Shown: positions 52,289 through 61,437, counted from the stretch's first letter. The stretch is DNA of 64,000 bases from Roseicyclus sediminis (GCF_025515305.1 NZ_JAOPHT010000012.1:1-64000), one strand, 5' to 3'. The notes: generated by a model from the sequence alone, not told the origin. Translations and numbers: made by a program.

Positions 52289-52948
52289 ATGCCCGCCCCG
52301 ACACTTCCCATGTTCCGCCTCGCCGGACTTCTCTACCTCGTCATTATCGTCTTCGGCATCTCGTCCGAGGTTCTCCTGCGCGGCCCGATCCTTGCCGCCG
52401 GTGACGCCGATGCGGTCGCCGCCGCCATCGCCGCCGCGCCCGGGCCCCTGCGCCTCTCCATCGCCGCCGACGCCGTCATGGCGATGGCCGATGCGGGCCT
52501 CGCCGTTCTCCTGTTCCTCATCCTTCGCCCGCTGGGCACCGGCCTCGCGCTGGCCGCGATGGTCTTCCGGCTGATGCAGGGCGCCGTGATCGCGGCAAGC
52601 CTGATGTTCCTCTTCGCCGCGCTTCGTCCCGATTTCGCGCCGCAGGCGCTGGCCCTGATCGAGATGCACGGGGTCGGCTACGACGTCGGCCTCGCCTTCT
52701 TCGGCGTGAACTCGGTCCTGACGGGCATGCTTCTTTGCCGTCTCGGCGGCGTAGCGCGTGTGATCGCGGGCGGGATCGTGCTCTCGGGCCTCGTCTACAT
52801 GACCGGAAGCGCGCTGCGCCTTGCGGACCCGGCCATCGCGGAGGCCTTCGCCCCGGCCTATGGCGTTCCCGTCCTCGCCGAAAGCGCCTTCTGCCTCTGG
52901 CTGCTTTTCGCCGGTGCAGGTGCGCGACGGACGTTGGCCGCCGCCTGA
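52289..52948 (+). CDS. DUF4386-family membrane protein
   Basis: 219 residues with about six hydrophobic helices, behind GGAGG (52276-52280 region). FRLAGLLYLVIIVFGISSEVLLRG at the start and the RLMQGAVIAASL block look like the DUF4386 family, whose role is unknown. It probably lies in the inner membrane. Convergent with the DmdA-like gene; only 5 bases separate the two stops. Confidence 0.7.
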   Translation: MPAPTLPMFRLAGLLYLVIIVFGISSEVLLRGPILAAGDADAVAAAIAAAPGPLRLSIAADAVMAMADAGLAVLLFLILRPLGTGLALAAMVFRLMQGAVIAASLMFLFAALRPDFAPQALALIEMHGVGYDVGLAFFGVNSVLTGMLLCRLGGVARVIAGGIVLSGLVYMTGSALRLADPAIAEAFAPAYGVPVLAESAFCLWLLFAGAGARRTLAAA

Positions 52949-52953
52949 GACGG

Positions 52954-54072
52954 TCAGCGCAGGAAGGGCAGGGCGGTCAGGCTGGCCGCCCTGTCGCCGT
53001 CGGGGAGCCGTACCGAAAGCCCCGGCGTGTCGTCGGCCAGCTCCACCGGGGCGAGACCCACGCCGATGTTGCGCCCCAGCCGGCGGGAATGGGCGATCTC
53101 GGTCACGTGGCCGACCTCCACCCCGTCGCGGAGAAGGGCCAGCGGACGCTGGTTGCCAGCCAAAGGCGGCCCGTCGAGAAACACGCCGATCCGCCGCCGC
53201 GTCGGGCCCTCGGCCGCGATCCTCTCCAGCGCGGCGCGGCCGATGAAGTCGTGCCCCGCCGAAAGGTCGATCATCGGACCGAACCCCATCTCGAAGGGAT
53301 TGGCGGGCAGGCACTGCCGCCGCATGTCTGCCCCGTAGGAAATGAGGCCGGATTCCAGCCGCTCGATGTCGTTGGGCGCACCGGGTCCGATGCCGAAGGG
53401 CGCGCCAGCGCGTTTGACCCGGTCCCAGAGATCCGTGCCGCGGGTGCAGTCGCGGAGATAGAGTTCGACCCCGCCCTGTTTCGACCAGCCCGACCGCGCG
53501 ACCACGAGCGGGATGCCGTCGAGGTCCGTCTCGCGGAAGGCGAAGGGGCGCAGGTCGCGGACCCATTCCCCGAGTAGCGCCGCCGCCACCTCCATTGCGC
53601 GCGGCCCCTGGATGGCGAGCGGAGAGACATCCGGCTCGGACACCGCGACGTCGAGACCCCGCTCGCGCGCGATGGCCAGCGCCCAGAGTTCCACGTCGCT
53701 GTCGGCGATCGAAAGCCAGACCCGCGTTTCCGAAAGCGGCAGAAGGACGGGATCGTTGATGAGCCAGCCGTCATGGTCGCACAGCGGGACGTAGCGCCCC
53801 TGCCCGGGCCGCGCGCCGCCTAGGTGCCGGGGCGTCAGGAGTTGCGCCAGCGCCATGGCGTCGGGGCCGTCGAGTTCCACCTGCCGCTGCACGGCCACGT
53901 CCCACATGGCGACGCCGTGCAGCAGCCGGTCATACTCGCCATCGGGGTCCCCGAAATGGCCGGGGATGTACATGTGGTTGTAGACGGAGAAGCCCCGCAC
54001 GCCGTCCGCCACCGTGGCATCGAAGAACGGCGAGGTGCGGACGTTGGGACCGATGTGGATGGCGTAGGGCAT
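52954..54072 (-). CDS. DmdA-like / GcvT-family protein, possible DMSP demethylase
   Basis: 372 residues from ATG 54072. A GcvT-fold, tetrahydrofolate-dependent methyltransferase-type protein. Blocks shared with DmdA are GVRGFSVYNHMYIPGHFG (24-41), MWDVAVQRQVELDGPDA (56-72), LINDPVLLPL, WLSIADSDVELW (119-130), IQGPRAM, ARSGWSKQGGVELYL (192-206) and IERLESGLISYG. DmdA passes a methyl from DMSP to THF. Roseobacters also carry close non-DmdA relatives, so the substrate is uncertain; phylogeny is needed. It is the last gene of HAD / CDP-alcohol transferase / DmdA-like, and its start shares one base with the preceding stop. Confidence 0.7.
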   Translation of the reverse strand: MPYAIHIGPNVRTSPFFDATVADGVRGFSVYNHMYIPGHFGDPDGEYDRLLHGVAMWDVAVQRQVELDGPDAMALAQLLTPRHLGGARPGQGRYVPLCDHDGWLINDPVLLPLSETRVWLSIADSDVELWALAIARERGLDVAVSEPDVSPLAIQGPRAMEVAAALLGEWVRDLRPFAFRETDLDGIPLVVARSGWSKQGGVELYLRDCTRGTDLWDRVKRAGAPFGIGPGAPNDIERLESGLISYGADMRRQCLPANPFEMGFGPMIDLSAGHDFIGRAALERIAAEGPTRRRIGVFLDGPPLAGNQRPLALLRDGVEVGHVTEIAHSRRLGRNIGVGLAPVELADDTPGLSVRLPDGDRAASLTALPFLR

Positions 54073-54683
54073 CAAGGTTTTCCGAACATGCGCCAGCCCG
54101 CGGCGTAGCGGGTGATGCCGGTGATTGTGGCGGCGGCGGCGAAGACCAGCGCGAGGACCGGGAACGCCTCCGGGAACAGGCAGAAGGCAGCGAAGAACAC
54201 GATGGTCTCTGCCCCCTCGGTCAGGCCGCCGAGGTAGTAGATCCCCTTGGCGGGATAGTCCGAGGCGCGCAGGCCACGGCGCTCGGCGATGATGGCGTGG
54301 GCGAGAAACGAAGTCCCCGACAGGACGAAGCTTGCGATCAGGACAGCGCCGGGAAGCGCGTTCGCCCCCGGATCGGCCAGAACGAAACCGAGCGGGAAGG
54401 TCGCGTAGAAGGCGAAGTCGAGCGCGATGTCGAGAAAGGCGCCCCGGTCGGTCGGGTTCGTCAGCCGAGCCACCGCGCCGTCGAGCCCGTCTGCTACCCT
54501 GTTGAGCAACAGCCCACCCAGCGCCAGCCAGAAGAACCCAAGCGCGGCCGCGACGGTCGCCATTAAGCCGAGCCCGAGCCCGGCCAGCGTGACAAGGTCC
54601 GCGTTCACGCCCCGCGCCGCGAGCCACTCGGCCGGCGGCTGCAACAGGCGGCGCTGTAGCGGCAGGAGGGCTGCGTCGATCAT
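54072..54683 (-). CDS. CDP-alcohol phosphatidyltransferase-family protein
   Basis: 203 residues, about five hydrophobic helices. The complete catalytic motif is present: D65, D68-G69, A72-R73, G81, D85 and D89 in NRVADGLDGAVARLTN and GAFLDIALD. It would transfer a phospho-group from a CDP-activated donor to an alcohol in the inner membrane. The head group is unknown. Overlaps the HAD gene by 4 bases and the DmdA-like gene by 1, so the three are co-translated. Confidence 0.85.
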   Translation of the reverse strand: MIDAALLPLQRRLLQPPAEWLAARGVNADLVTLAGLGLGLMATVAAALGFFWLALGGLLLNRVADGLDGAVARLTNPTDRGAFLDIALDFAFYATFPLGFVLADPGANALPGAVLIASFVLSGTSFLAHAIIAERRGLRASDYPAKGIYYLGGLTEGAETIVFFAAFCLFPEAFPVLALVFAAAATITGITRYAAGWRMFGKP

Positions 54684-55402
54684 TGTCCGGTTTCGGCTCG
54701 GCTTTCGATGTCGTCGAGCAAGGCTAGCACGTGCCCGAGGCTCGGCACCTCACGAAAGCGCGGGTTGTCCGCGGGCGCGGCGGCGTGCTCCAGCTCCCAT
54801 GTCAGGCCGTGGGGGACCAAGACCCCCCAGGCCCCGGCCTCGAGCGCGGGGATCACGTCGGACTTCATCGAGTTGCCGATCATCATCGCGCTGTCCGCGC
54901 CGTCGCCATGGGCTGTGAAGGCGCGGGCATAGACCGCGGGCTTCTTGTCCGACACGATCTCGACCGCGTCGAACAGATCGCCGAGCCCCGACTGGGCAAG
55001 CTTGCGCTCCTGGTCGAGCAGGTCGCCCTTGGTGATGAGGATCAGACGGTGGCTTTCGGCCAGGTGCCGCACCGTTTCCTCGGCTTCGGGCAGAAGCTCG
55101 ATCGGATGCGCTAGCATCTCCTGACCGGCGGCGAGGATTTCCGAGATGACCTCGGCGGGCACGCGAGCCTCCGTCACCTCGATCGCGGTCTCGATCATCG
55201 AAAGCATGAAGCCCTTGATGCCGAAGCCGTAGTGCCCGAGGTTCCGCCGCTCGGCCGCGAGCAGCCGTTCCTGGAGGTGCGCAGGTTCGGCATGGTCGGC
55301 CAGAAGCCGTGCGAAACGGTCCTGCGTGATGCGGAAGAACGTCTCGTTCTGCCACAACGTGTCGTCGGCGTCGAAACCGATCGTGGTGATCCGGGACACC
55401 AT
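54680..55402 (-). CDS. HAD-family hydrolase
   Basis: 239 residues from ATG 55402. Motif I FDADDTLW (10-17), motif [14 protein letters not shown], motif III around SDKKP, and motif [16 protein letters not shown]. This is HAD subfamily I with a helical cap. Substrate unknown. First gene of the three-gene minus-strand operon; divergent from clpS over 85 bases. Confidence 0.85.
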   Translation of the reverse strand: MVSRITTIGFDADDTLWQNETFFRITQDRFARLLADHAEPAHLQERLLAAERRNLGHYGFGIKGFMLSMIETAIEVTEARVPAEVISEILAAGQEMLAHPIELLPEAEETVRHLAESHRLILITKGDLLDQERKLAQSGLGDLFDAVEIVSDKKPAVYARAFTAHGDGADSAMMIGNSMKSDVIPALEAGAWGVLVPHGLTWELEHAAAPADNPRFREVPSLGHVLALLDDIESRAETGQ

Positions 55403-55487
55403 CGCTGCCGACCCCCTCTTTTCTGAATCGCTCGTTGGCTTATATATTGCGGCCAAGCGACAGACCACGCAGCCGAACGGACCGCCG

Positions 55488-55832
55488 ATGCGCACCGACC
55501 CCTGGACGATGATGGCGGACAAGCCCGGTAACGAGGGCGAGACCAACGTCATCACCAAGACCAAGCCCAAGACGCAGCGCCCGCCGATGTACAAGGTGCT
55601 GCTTCTGAACGATGATTACACGCCGATGGAATTCGTCGTGCACGTTCTGGAGCGGTTCTTCGGCGTGAGCCATGCGCAGGCGGTGGAGATCATGCTGACG
55701 GTGCACAAGAAGGGCGTTGCGGTCGTCGGCGTCTTTTCCTACGAAATCGCGGAAACCAAGGTGGCGCAGGTGATGGATTTCGCCCGGCGCAACCAGCACC
55801 CGCTGCAATGCACGATGGAGAAAGAGGACTGA
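55488..55832 (+). CDS. clpS: ATP-dependent Clp protease adaptor ClpS
   Basis: 114 residues from ATG 55488; starts at 55509 or 55512 ([10 protein letters not shown]) are also possible, as no strong ribosome site decides. ClpS hands N-end-rule substrates to Clp[26 protein letters not shown] holds the residues that bind the substrate N-terminus, and [20 protein letters not shown] is the second block. A TATATT at 55443-55448 could be its -10. clpA is not adjacent. Confidence 0.93.
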   Translation: MRTDPWTMMADKPGNEGETNVITKTKPKTQRPPMYKVLLLNDDYTPMEFVVHVLERFFGVSHAQAVEIMLTVHKKGVAVVGVFSYEIAETKVAQVMDFARRNQHPLQCTMEKED

Positions 55833-55853
55833 AACAGGTCCTCCGCCCGCCTC

Positions 55854-56885
55854 ATGGCCCCTGACAGATGGACCCTCGCGCTGGAAAGCGGCGCGCTGCC
55901 GCGGCCCGGCGGCCGCCTTCTCGCGCTGATGCCGCATGGCGAGGCCGACCTCGACGCGTTCGAATCGGACGAGGTGCTCGCGGTGCAGGGGTTCCGCCCG
56001 GACCATGACCGCCTCGCGGCGCGCGGATTCGATGTCGTCCCGGAGCTTGATCCCGAGGCCGGTGGCTTCGACACCGCGCTGGTGCAGATCGTCAAGTCGA
56101 AGGTCCGGACCCTATCGGCCCTGGCCGAGGCGCTGGCGGCCCTGAAGCCCGGCGGGCTCCTGCTGGTGGATGGTCCGAAGGACGAGGGGATCGAGGCGAT
56201 CCTCAAGGCGGTGCGCGGCCATCTCGACGTGGACGAGGTGTTTTCGAAGTCGCATGGCAAGCTCTTCTGGCTGACCCGCCCCGAGGTGCTGCCCGCAGAC
56301 CTCGAGGAGTGGATCGCCCTGCCGGAGACCACCGAGGAGGGCTATGTCACCGCGCCGGGCGGCTTTTCGGCCGATGGTCCCGACCGGGGCTCGGAGATCC
56401 TCGTGGCCCTAGTCCCGAAGCTGACCGGCCGCGTGGCGGATCTCGGCGCAGGCTGGGGCTATATCGCAGGCGAGATTCTGGCCGAGCAGGAGGGGATCGA
56501 GCATCTCGACCTGATCGAGGCCGACCATGCCATGCTGGCGGCCGCGCGCGTCAACGTCGACGATCCGCGGGCGGCCTTCCACTGGGCCGACGCCACGCGG
56601 TTCGAGCCCGAGGCGCCCTATGACGCCATCTTGTGCAACCCGCCCTTCCATGTCGGCCGCCGCGCCGATCCTGCGCTGGGAAGGGCCTTCATCGCCGCGG
56701 CGGCGCGCATGCTCGCGCCCGGCGGCAAGTTCATCATGGTGGCCAACCGCCATCTGCCCTATGAGGCCGCGCTGAAGGACGCCTTCGGCACCGGGCGGCT
56801 TATCGGAGAGCTCGAGGGATACAAGCTCTACGAAGCGGCGAAGCCGAAGCAGGCAGGGCGCATTTCCAGGGGACGACGGACATGA
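55854..56885 (+). CDS. RsmC/RlmG-like rRNA guanine-N2 methyltransferase
   Basis: 343 residues. Two-domain layout: a degenerate N-terminal methyltransferase-like half (1-165) and a catalytic half with the SAM motif VADLGAGWGYIAGEIL and the catalytic CNPPFHVGRR. ANRHLPYEAAL follows as in RsmC. It probably methylates G1207 of 16S rRNA or a similar base. Its stop overlaps the SDR start by 4 bases. Confidence 0.85.
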   Translation: MAPDRWTLALESGALPRPGGRLLALMPHGEADLDAFESDEVLAVQGFRPDHDRLAARGFDVVPELDPEAGGFDTALVQIVKSKVRTLSALAEALAALKPGGLLLVDGPKDEGIEAILKAVRGHLDVDEVFSKSHGKLFWLTRPEVLPADLEEWIALPETTEEGYVTAPGGFSADGPDRGSEILVALVPKLTGRVADLGAGWGYIAGEILAEQEGIEHLDLIEADHAMLAAARVNVDDPRAAFHWADATRFEPEAPYDAILCNPPFHVGRRADPALGRAFIAAAARMLAPGGKFIMVANRHLPYEAALKDAFGTGRLIGELEGYKLYEAAKPKQAGRISRGRRT

Positions 56886-57691
56886 CACTCTCGATCCAGG
56901 GCAAGACCGCGATCATCACGGGGGCGGCCAACGGCATCGGCCTGGCCATCGCGCGGCACTTCGTCGACCGGGGCGCGCGCGTGATGTTCGCCGATCGCGA
57001 CGAGGCACGGCTGGCCGATGAATGCGGCGAGATCCCCGACGAGGCGGGGCATGTGCGGTATTTCGCGGGCGACCTCCGCGAGAAGCTGACGGTGGCGAAC
57101 CTTCTTTCCGCGACGCTCGACGCCTTCGACCGGATCGACGTCCTCGTGAACGCGAGCCGTCAGATCCTGCCGACCGACCCGCTCGACCCTTCCGACGGAT
57201 CGGTGCAGACGCTTCTCGACCAGAACATGTTCACGGCTTTGCGGCTCAGCCAGGCCGTGGCCAACCGCATGATCCAGCAGGCCGAGACCGCGGGAGACGA
57301 GGACGGCCCCGTGGGCTCCATCGTCAATATCTCGTCCATCGCGGCGCGCCGCACGCATCCCGACCTGATGGGCTATTCGATCTCCTGCGCCGCGCTCGAC
57401 CAGGCCACGCGCAGCCTGGCCGTGGCTCTCGCCCCGCACCGCATCCGGGTGAACGGCGTCGCCTTCGGCTCGGTCATGTCGGCCAGCCTGAAGGAAAGCC
57501 TGAACGATACCGACGGCCTGCGCCAGGAGATCCGGCAGTGCACGCCGCTCGGCCGCATCGCCAGCGCGCGCGAGGTGACGCATGCGGTCCAGTTCCTCGC
57601 CTCCGACGGGGCGGGCTTCGTGACGGGTCAGGTACTGACGGTCGATGGCGGCCGGACACTGCTCGACAACGTGACGGTGGCCGCGCACTGA
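56882..57691 (+). CDS. SDR-family protein lacking the catalytic lysine
   Basis: 269 residues. NAD(P) motif TGAANGIG (13-20), Asp in FAGDL, Asn in LLDQNMFTA, Ser in VNISSIAAR (151-152) and Tyr 165 are present. The YxxxK motif reads YSISC (165-169), so the catalytic Lys is Cys; the codon is TGC in a clean frame. NNAG is replaced by NASR. It may bind a nucleotide without normal oxidoreductase activity, or use a changed mechanism. Overlaps the methyltransferase gene by 4 bases. Confidence 0.88.
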   Translation: MTLSIQGKTAIITGAANGIGLAIARHFVDRGARVMFADRDEARLADECGEIPDEAGHVRYFAGDLREKLTVANLLSATLDAFDRIDVLVNASRQILPTDPLDPSDGSVQTLLDQNMFTALRLSQAVANRMIQQAETAGDEDGPVGSIVNISSIAARRTHPDLMGYSISCAALDQATRSLAVALAPHRIRVNGVAFGSVMSASLKESLNDTDGLRQEIRQCTPLGRIASAREVTHAVQFLASDGAGFVTGQVLTVDGGRTLLDNVTVAAH

Positions 57692-57709
57692 CGGCGCGGC
57701 CGGCGCTTC

Positions 57710-58480
57710 TCAGCGCCGGTCGTCCTCGTCGTCGTCATCCTCGTCGCTGTCGGGCAGGTTGAAGAGGCTGTCCGCGTTCAGCTCGGAGCCGCGGCGCTCG
57801 TCCTCGTCGTCGTCATCCGCATCGTTGCCCGTCAGGCTGAAGGTCTCGAGCCCGGAGATCGCGGTCGGCATCTTCGGTTCGGGCTCCATGCCGAGGCTCT
57901 GTTCCGTCGAGACGAGCTTGCGGCGCTCGTCGTCGGTCATCACCTCGCCATCGCGGGCGCGCTTCGCGTTCGCCCTTTGCACCGCGGAATCGAGTTCGCC
58001 CTGCTTGCAGAGGCCCAGGGCCACGGGATCGATCGGCTGGATGTTCGAGATGTTCCAGTGGGTGCGCTCGCGGATCGACTGGATCGTGGGCTTCGTCGTG
58101 CCGACGAGCTTGGAGATCTGGCCATCGGTCAGTTCCGGGTGGAACTTCACCAGCCACAGGATCGCTGCGGGCCGGTCCTGACGCTTGGAAAGGGGAGTGT
58201 AGCGCGGGCCGCGGCGCTTTTCCTCGCCGACGGCGGCGGGGTTGAACTTCAGCTGCAGCTTGTGCAGCGGATCGGCCTCGCCCTTGTCGATCTCTTCCTG
58301 CGTAAGCTGGTTGTTCACGATCGGATCGAAGCCCTTCACACCCGCGGCGACGTCGCCGTCCGCGATGCCCTGCACTTCCAGTTCGTGAAGGCCGCAGAAG
58401 TCGCCGATCTGCCTGAAGCTCAGCGTGGTGTTGTCGACGAGCCAGACGGCGGTGGCCTTGGCCATGATCGGTTTGTTCAT
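57710..58480 (-). CDS. trcR: Cell cycle transcriptional regulator TrcR (DUF1013)
   Basis: 256 residues from ATG 58480, behind AAGGAGG. AKATAVWLVDNTTLSFRQIGDFCGLHELEVQGIADGDVA and VKFHPELTDGQISKLVGTTKPTIQSIRERTHWN are the two helical, HTH-like parts of the DUF1013 family found in alphaproteobacteria. The last 55 residues are strongly acidic, with runs of Asp/Glu. It is thought to bind near RNA polymerase targets in the cell cycle. Convergent with the SDR gene. Confidence 0.85.
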   Translation of the reverse strand: MNKPIMAKATAVWLVDNTTLSFRQIGDFCGLHELEVQGIADGDVAAGVKGFDPIVNNQLTQEEIDKGEADPLHKLQLKFNPAAVGEEKRRGPRYTPLSKRQDRPAAILWLVKFHPELTDGQISKLVGTTKPTIQSIRERTHWNISNIQPIDPVALGLCKQGELDSAVQRANAKRARDGEVMTDDERRKLVSTEQSLGMEPEPKMPTAISGLETFSLTGNDADDDDEDERRGSELNADSLFNLPDSDEDDDDEDDRR

Positions 58481-58629
58481 GTCGGTCGCCTCCTTGGGAC
58501 GCGGCTATTTCGGGACCCGAAAAAAGAGGTCAGGGCCGGCGGAGCGGCTGCGGGCTTTGGCCCGCCGATCCTCGATTTCGGGGAAATCGCAGCGTATATA
58601 GGCCCGGATCGGGCCGGAGGGAAGGGCTA

Positions 58630-59274
58630 ATGCGCAAGGCGCTCATGACGTTGGCGGCACTGGTCGCGCTCTGGCCCTTCGCGGCGATGGCGGAGGGCGA
58701 GAGGGCGGGCGAATTCGACTACTACGTCCTTTCGCTGAGCTGGACGCCAAGCTGGTGCGCGCTGGAAGGCGACGCGCGCGATAGCCCGCAATGCGAGGCG
58801 GGGCAGGGTTTCGGCTTCACGCTGCACGGGCTCTGGCCGCAATACGAGGAGGGCTGGCCGAGCTACTGCCCGACATCGGCGCGCGCCCCGTCGCGGCGCG
58901 AGACCGCGGCCATGGCCGACATCATGGGGACCTCGGGACTTGCCTGGCATCAGTGGCGCAAGCACGGCGTCTGCACGGGGCTGTCGTCGGAGGATTACTA
59001 CGCGCTCTCCCGGCTGGCCTACGAGCGTGTTGCGCGCCCGGACCTCCTGCGCCGGCTCGACCGCGAGGTGCGCCTGCCCGCCCGCGTTGTCGAGGAGGCA
59101 TTCCTCGAGGCCAACCCCGGTCTCGAACCCGACATGCTGACCGTCACCTGCCGCGCGGGCCGGGTGCAGGAGGTGCGCCTCTGCCTCACCCGCACGCTGG
59201 AGCCGCGCGACTGCGGCTCGGACGTGGTCAGGGATTGCACGCTCGAGGCCGCGATCTTCAGTCCGATGCGCTGA
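58630..59274 (+). CDS. Ribonuclease T2-family protein, exported
   Basis: 214 residues with a signal peptide (1-21, cut after AMA). CAS I is FTLHGLWPQ with H66. CAS II is WHQWRKHGVC with H107, K111 and H112, but the Glu of the classical HEWxKHG is Gln 108. Eight or more Cys should form disulfides. It cleaves RNA in the periplasm or outside. Gln at this site lowers activity in studied enzymes, yet occurs in other bacterial members as far as I recall. Confidence 0.9.
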   Translation: MRKALMTLAALVALWPFAAMAEGERAGEFDYYVLSLSWTPSWCALEGDARDSPQCEAGQGFGFTLHGLWPQYEEGWPSYCPTSARAPSRRETAAMADIMGTSGLAWHQWRKHGVCTGLSSEDYYALSRLAYERVARPDLLRRLDREVRLPARVVEEAFLEANPGLEPDMLTVTCRAGRVQEVRLCLTRTLEPRDCGSDVVRDCTLEAAIFSPMR

Positions 59275-59290
59275 ACCCGGGCGGTCGCCA

Positions 59291-59314
59291 TGCGTATTTG
59301 AAGAAAGATGAAGG
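59291..59314 (+). repeat. Dispersed repeat, copy C
   Basis: TGCGTATTT, GAA, then GAAAGATGAAGG, 16 bases behind the RNase T2 stop. Identical to copy B over 24 bases. Forms the left arm of a large hairpin with copy D. Confidence 0.7.
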
Positions 59315-59323
59315 ACAGGCCCG

Positions 59324-59346
59324 CTTCATCTTTCCCGAAATACGCA
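59324..59346 (-). repeat. Dispersed repeat, copy D
   Basis: On the minus strand TGCGTATTT, CGG, then GAAAGATGAAG. It is the inverted partner of copy C, lying behind the 3' end of the methyltransferase gene; the C/D pair could act as a two-way terminator. Confidence 0.7.
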
Positions 59347-59387
59347 TGTGCGACGCCGCGGTCGCGGCGACCTCCGGAATGGCGCGG

Positions 59388-60455
59388 TCAGGCGCGGAAC
59401 ACGAAGTAGATGTTGGGCGCCACGGGCGCCGTTTCGGGCAGCGCCGCGAAGGTCTCTTCCAGGGCTTCGAACACCGGCGCGTAGCGCTCGAGCGCTCCCT
59501 TCTCGGTGCCGAGCAGCCCGTCGAGCGCATTTCGCAACCGGCGGAGCGGGGTCACGTCCTCCTGCGGCTGGTCGATCGGGTAGCATTCCGCGTACCCGAT
59601 CTCGTAGCCGAGATGCGTGAGCGCGGAAATGTCGAAGACGCGATCCTCGCCCATTCCCTCGCCCTGCGCGCCGCGCATCACCTGCCTCGCGGCACCTTCG
59701 AGGCGCATCTGCGCGAGCTGGCTGAGGCCCTTGTTGCGTGCCGGCTTGCGACCGAGGAAGCCGCCGCCTTCATCCCCCGAGGGGCCCGGGCCGCCCTGAG
59801 CCTCGAAGCGCCGGATGAGGTCCATGACGAAGGCGCTCCAGATCTTGCCCTGCAGGCAGGGTTCCAGGAAAACGGCGACGCCACCGGGTTTCAGCCAGCG
59901 GCGCACGTTGGTCAGGAGCACTTGCGGATCGGCCTCCCGCGCGAGCGCTCCTCGGCCGACGACGAGATCGAGCGTGGCCATCTCGATCCCCAGCCCGTCG
60001 GTGCCCGTATCGAGCACCAGCGCCGCGCCGCCGGCGGTGATCTGGGCCAGATGGGACAGGGCGGAAGGCGAGGTTTCCGTGGCATAGAGGCGCCGCACGC
60101 GCGGATCATTGGACAGGCCCTCTGTCCAGGCGCCGCCGGACGCGCCGATCTCAAGCACTTCGCCCAGGTTCTTCCTGCCCAGCACCTGCCCGAGGATCAG
60201 GTCGAGGTCGCGATAGTGGCTCGCGCGGGCGGCTTCGGTCGGAAAGAAGGCGCGGACGATGGCGTCGGGCTGTCCCGGGGAGGCGCCGGGCACGGGCGGC
60301 ACTTCGCCCACTGCGGGGTTCAGCGCGTGGACGCCCGCCTCGGCCGGGACGACGTGGCCGCAACGGCGGCACTCGAGCCCCTCTTCGGTCATCCAGAGCT
60401 GGTTCTCGGTGCAGGCCGGGCAGATCAGCGCCGTGTATCCTGGAGCGATCGGCAT
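59388..60455 (-). CDS. Zinc-ribbon SAM-dependent methyltransferase
   Basis: 355 residues. An N-terminal zinc ribbon has CPAC (12-15) and CRRC (29-32). The methyltransferase core starts at VLEIGASGGAWTEGL (about 100-114), with an acidic strand end at YATETS and motif IV around LDLVVGRGALA. The C-terminus is a long variable helical region. Substrate unknown. Follows recR on the minus strand after 3 bases. Confidence 0.8.
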   Translation of the reverse strand: MPIAPGYTALICPACTENQLWMTEEGLECRRCGHVVPAEAGVHALNPAVGEVPPVPGASPGQPDAIVRAFFPTEAARASHYRDLDLILGQVLGRKNLGEVLEIGASGGAWTEGLSNDPRVRRLYATETSPSALSHLAQITAGGAALVLDTGTDGLGIEMATLDLVVGRGALAREADPQVLLTNVRRWLKPGGVAVFLEPCLQGKIWSAFVMDLIRRFEAQGGPGPSGDEGGGFLGRKPARNKGLSQLAQMRLEGAARQVMRGAQGEGMGEDRVFDISALTHLGYEIGYAECYPIDQPQEDVTPLRRLRNALDGLLGTEKGALERYAPVFEALEETFAALPETAPVAPNIYFVFRA

Positions 60456-60458
60456 GGA

Positions 60459-61076
60459 TTAAAGCGCCTTTCTGGCCTTGAGGGCGGCAGAGATCGTGCC
60501 GTCGTCGAGATAATCGAGTTCGCCGCCGATGGGCACGCCCTGGGCCAGCGAGGTGACGGAGACGCCGGTGCCTTCTAGCGCATCGGCGATGTAGTGGGCC
60601 GTGGTCTGTCCATCGACCGTGGCGTTGAGAGCGAGGATCACCTCGCGCACGTGCTCGCCGGCGATCCGGTCCACGAGGCGCGGGATGTGCAGGTCCTCGG
60701 GCCCGATGTCGTCGAGCGCCGACAATGTCCCGCCGAGCACGTGATAGCGTCCCGCGAAGGCGCCGCCGCGCTCCATCGCCCAAAGGTCGGCCACGTCCTC
60801 CACGACGCAGATCTGTCCCTGCGCCCGCGCCTCGTCCGCGCAGATCGGGCAGAGATCAGCGGTGGAGATGTTGCCGCAGTTGAAGCAGGCGCGCGCCGTT
60901 TCCGCGACCTTTGCCATTGTGGCGGCCAGCGGCGCCATCAGCGTGCCGCGGCGGTCGATCAGGTGCAGGACGGCGCGGCGCGCGGACCGGGGCCCGAGGC
61001 CCGGCAGGCGAGCCATGATCTCGATCAGCGCCTCGATGTCGCGCGGTGCGCCGTCGTGGGACGGTGTGCGGGTCAA
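60459..61076 (-). CDS. recR: Recombination protein RecR
   Basis: 205 residues. RecR with RecO loads RecA at gaps. The helix-hairpin-helix [16 protein letters not shown], the zinc finger [16 protein letters not shown] (about 64-79) and the Toprim motif [15 protein letters not shown] are intact. Third gene of the usual dnaX-ybaB-recR cluster. Confidence 0.95.
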   Translation of the reverse strand: MTRTPSHDGAPRDIEALIEIMARLPGLGPRSARRAVLHLIDRRGTLMAPLAATMAKVAETARACFNCGNISTADLCPICADEARAQGQICVVEDVADLWAMERGGAFAGRYHVLGGTLSALDDIGPEDLHIPRLVDRIAGEHVREVILALNATVDGQTTAHYIADALEGTGVSVTSLAQGVPIGGELDYLDDGTISAALKARKAL

Positions 61077-61083
61077 GGGCGCC

Positions 61084-61437
61084 TCAGAACGGCAGCTTCA
61101 TGCCGGCAGGCAGGCCCATTTCCTCGCTGAGCTTCGCAAGCTCCTGCTGGCTCTTCTCCTGCGCGCGCGATTGCGCGTCCTTGATCGCGGCGAGGATCAG
61201 GTCCTCGACCACTTCCTTGTCGTCCTGGTTGAAGATCGAGGGGTCGATGTCGAGACCCGTCAGCTCCCCTTTCGCGGTCGCGGTTGCCTTGACGAGGCCC
61301 GCGCCGCTTTCGCCGGTCACGGTCATGGTGGCGAGTGCGTCCTGCATCTCGGCCATCTTCGTCTGCATCTCCTGCGCCTGTTTCATGAGCTTGGCCATGT
61401 CGCCAAGCCCGCCCAGTCCCTTCAGCATCTCGGACAT
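61084..61437 (-). CDS. ybaB: YbaB/EbfC nucleoid-associated protein
   Basis: 117 residues from ATG 61437, behind [57 protein letters not shown] is the coiled, dimeric YbaB fold, which binds DNA. Lies between dnaX and recR as usual. Confidence 0.93.
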   Translation of the reverse strand: MSEMLKGLGGLGDMAKLMKQAQEMQTKMAEMQDALATMTVTGESGAGLVKATATAKGELTGLDIDPSIFNQDDKEVVEDLILAAIKDAQSRAQEKSQQELAKLSEEMGLPAGMKLPF

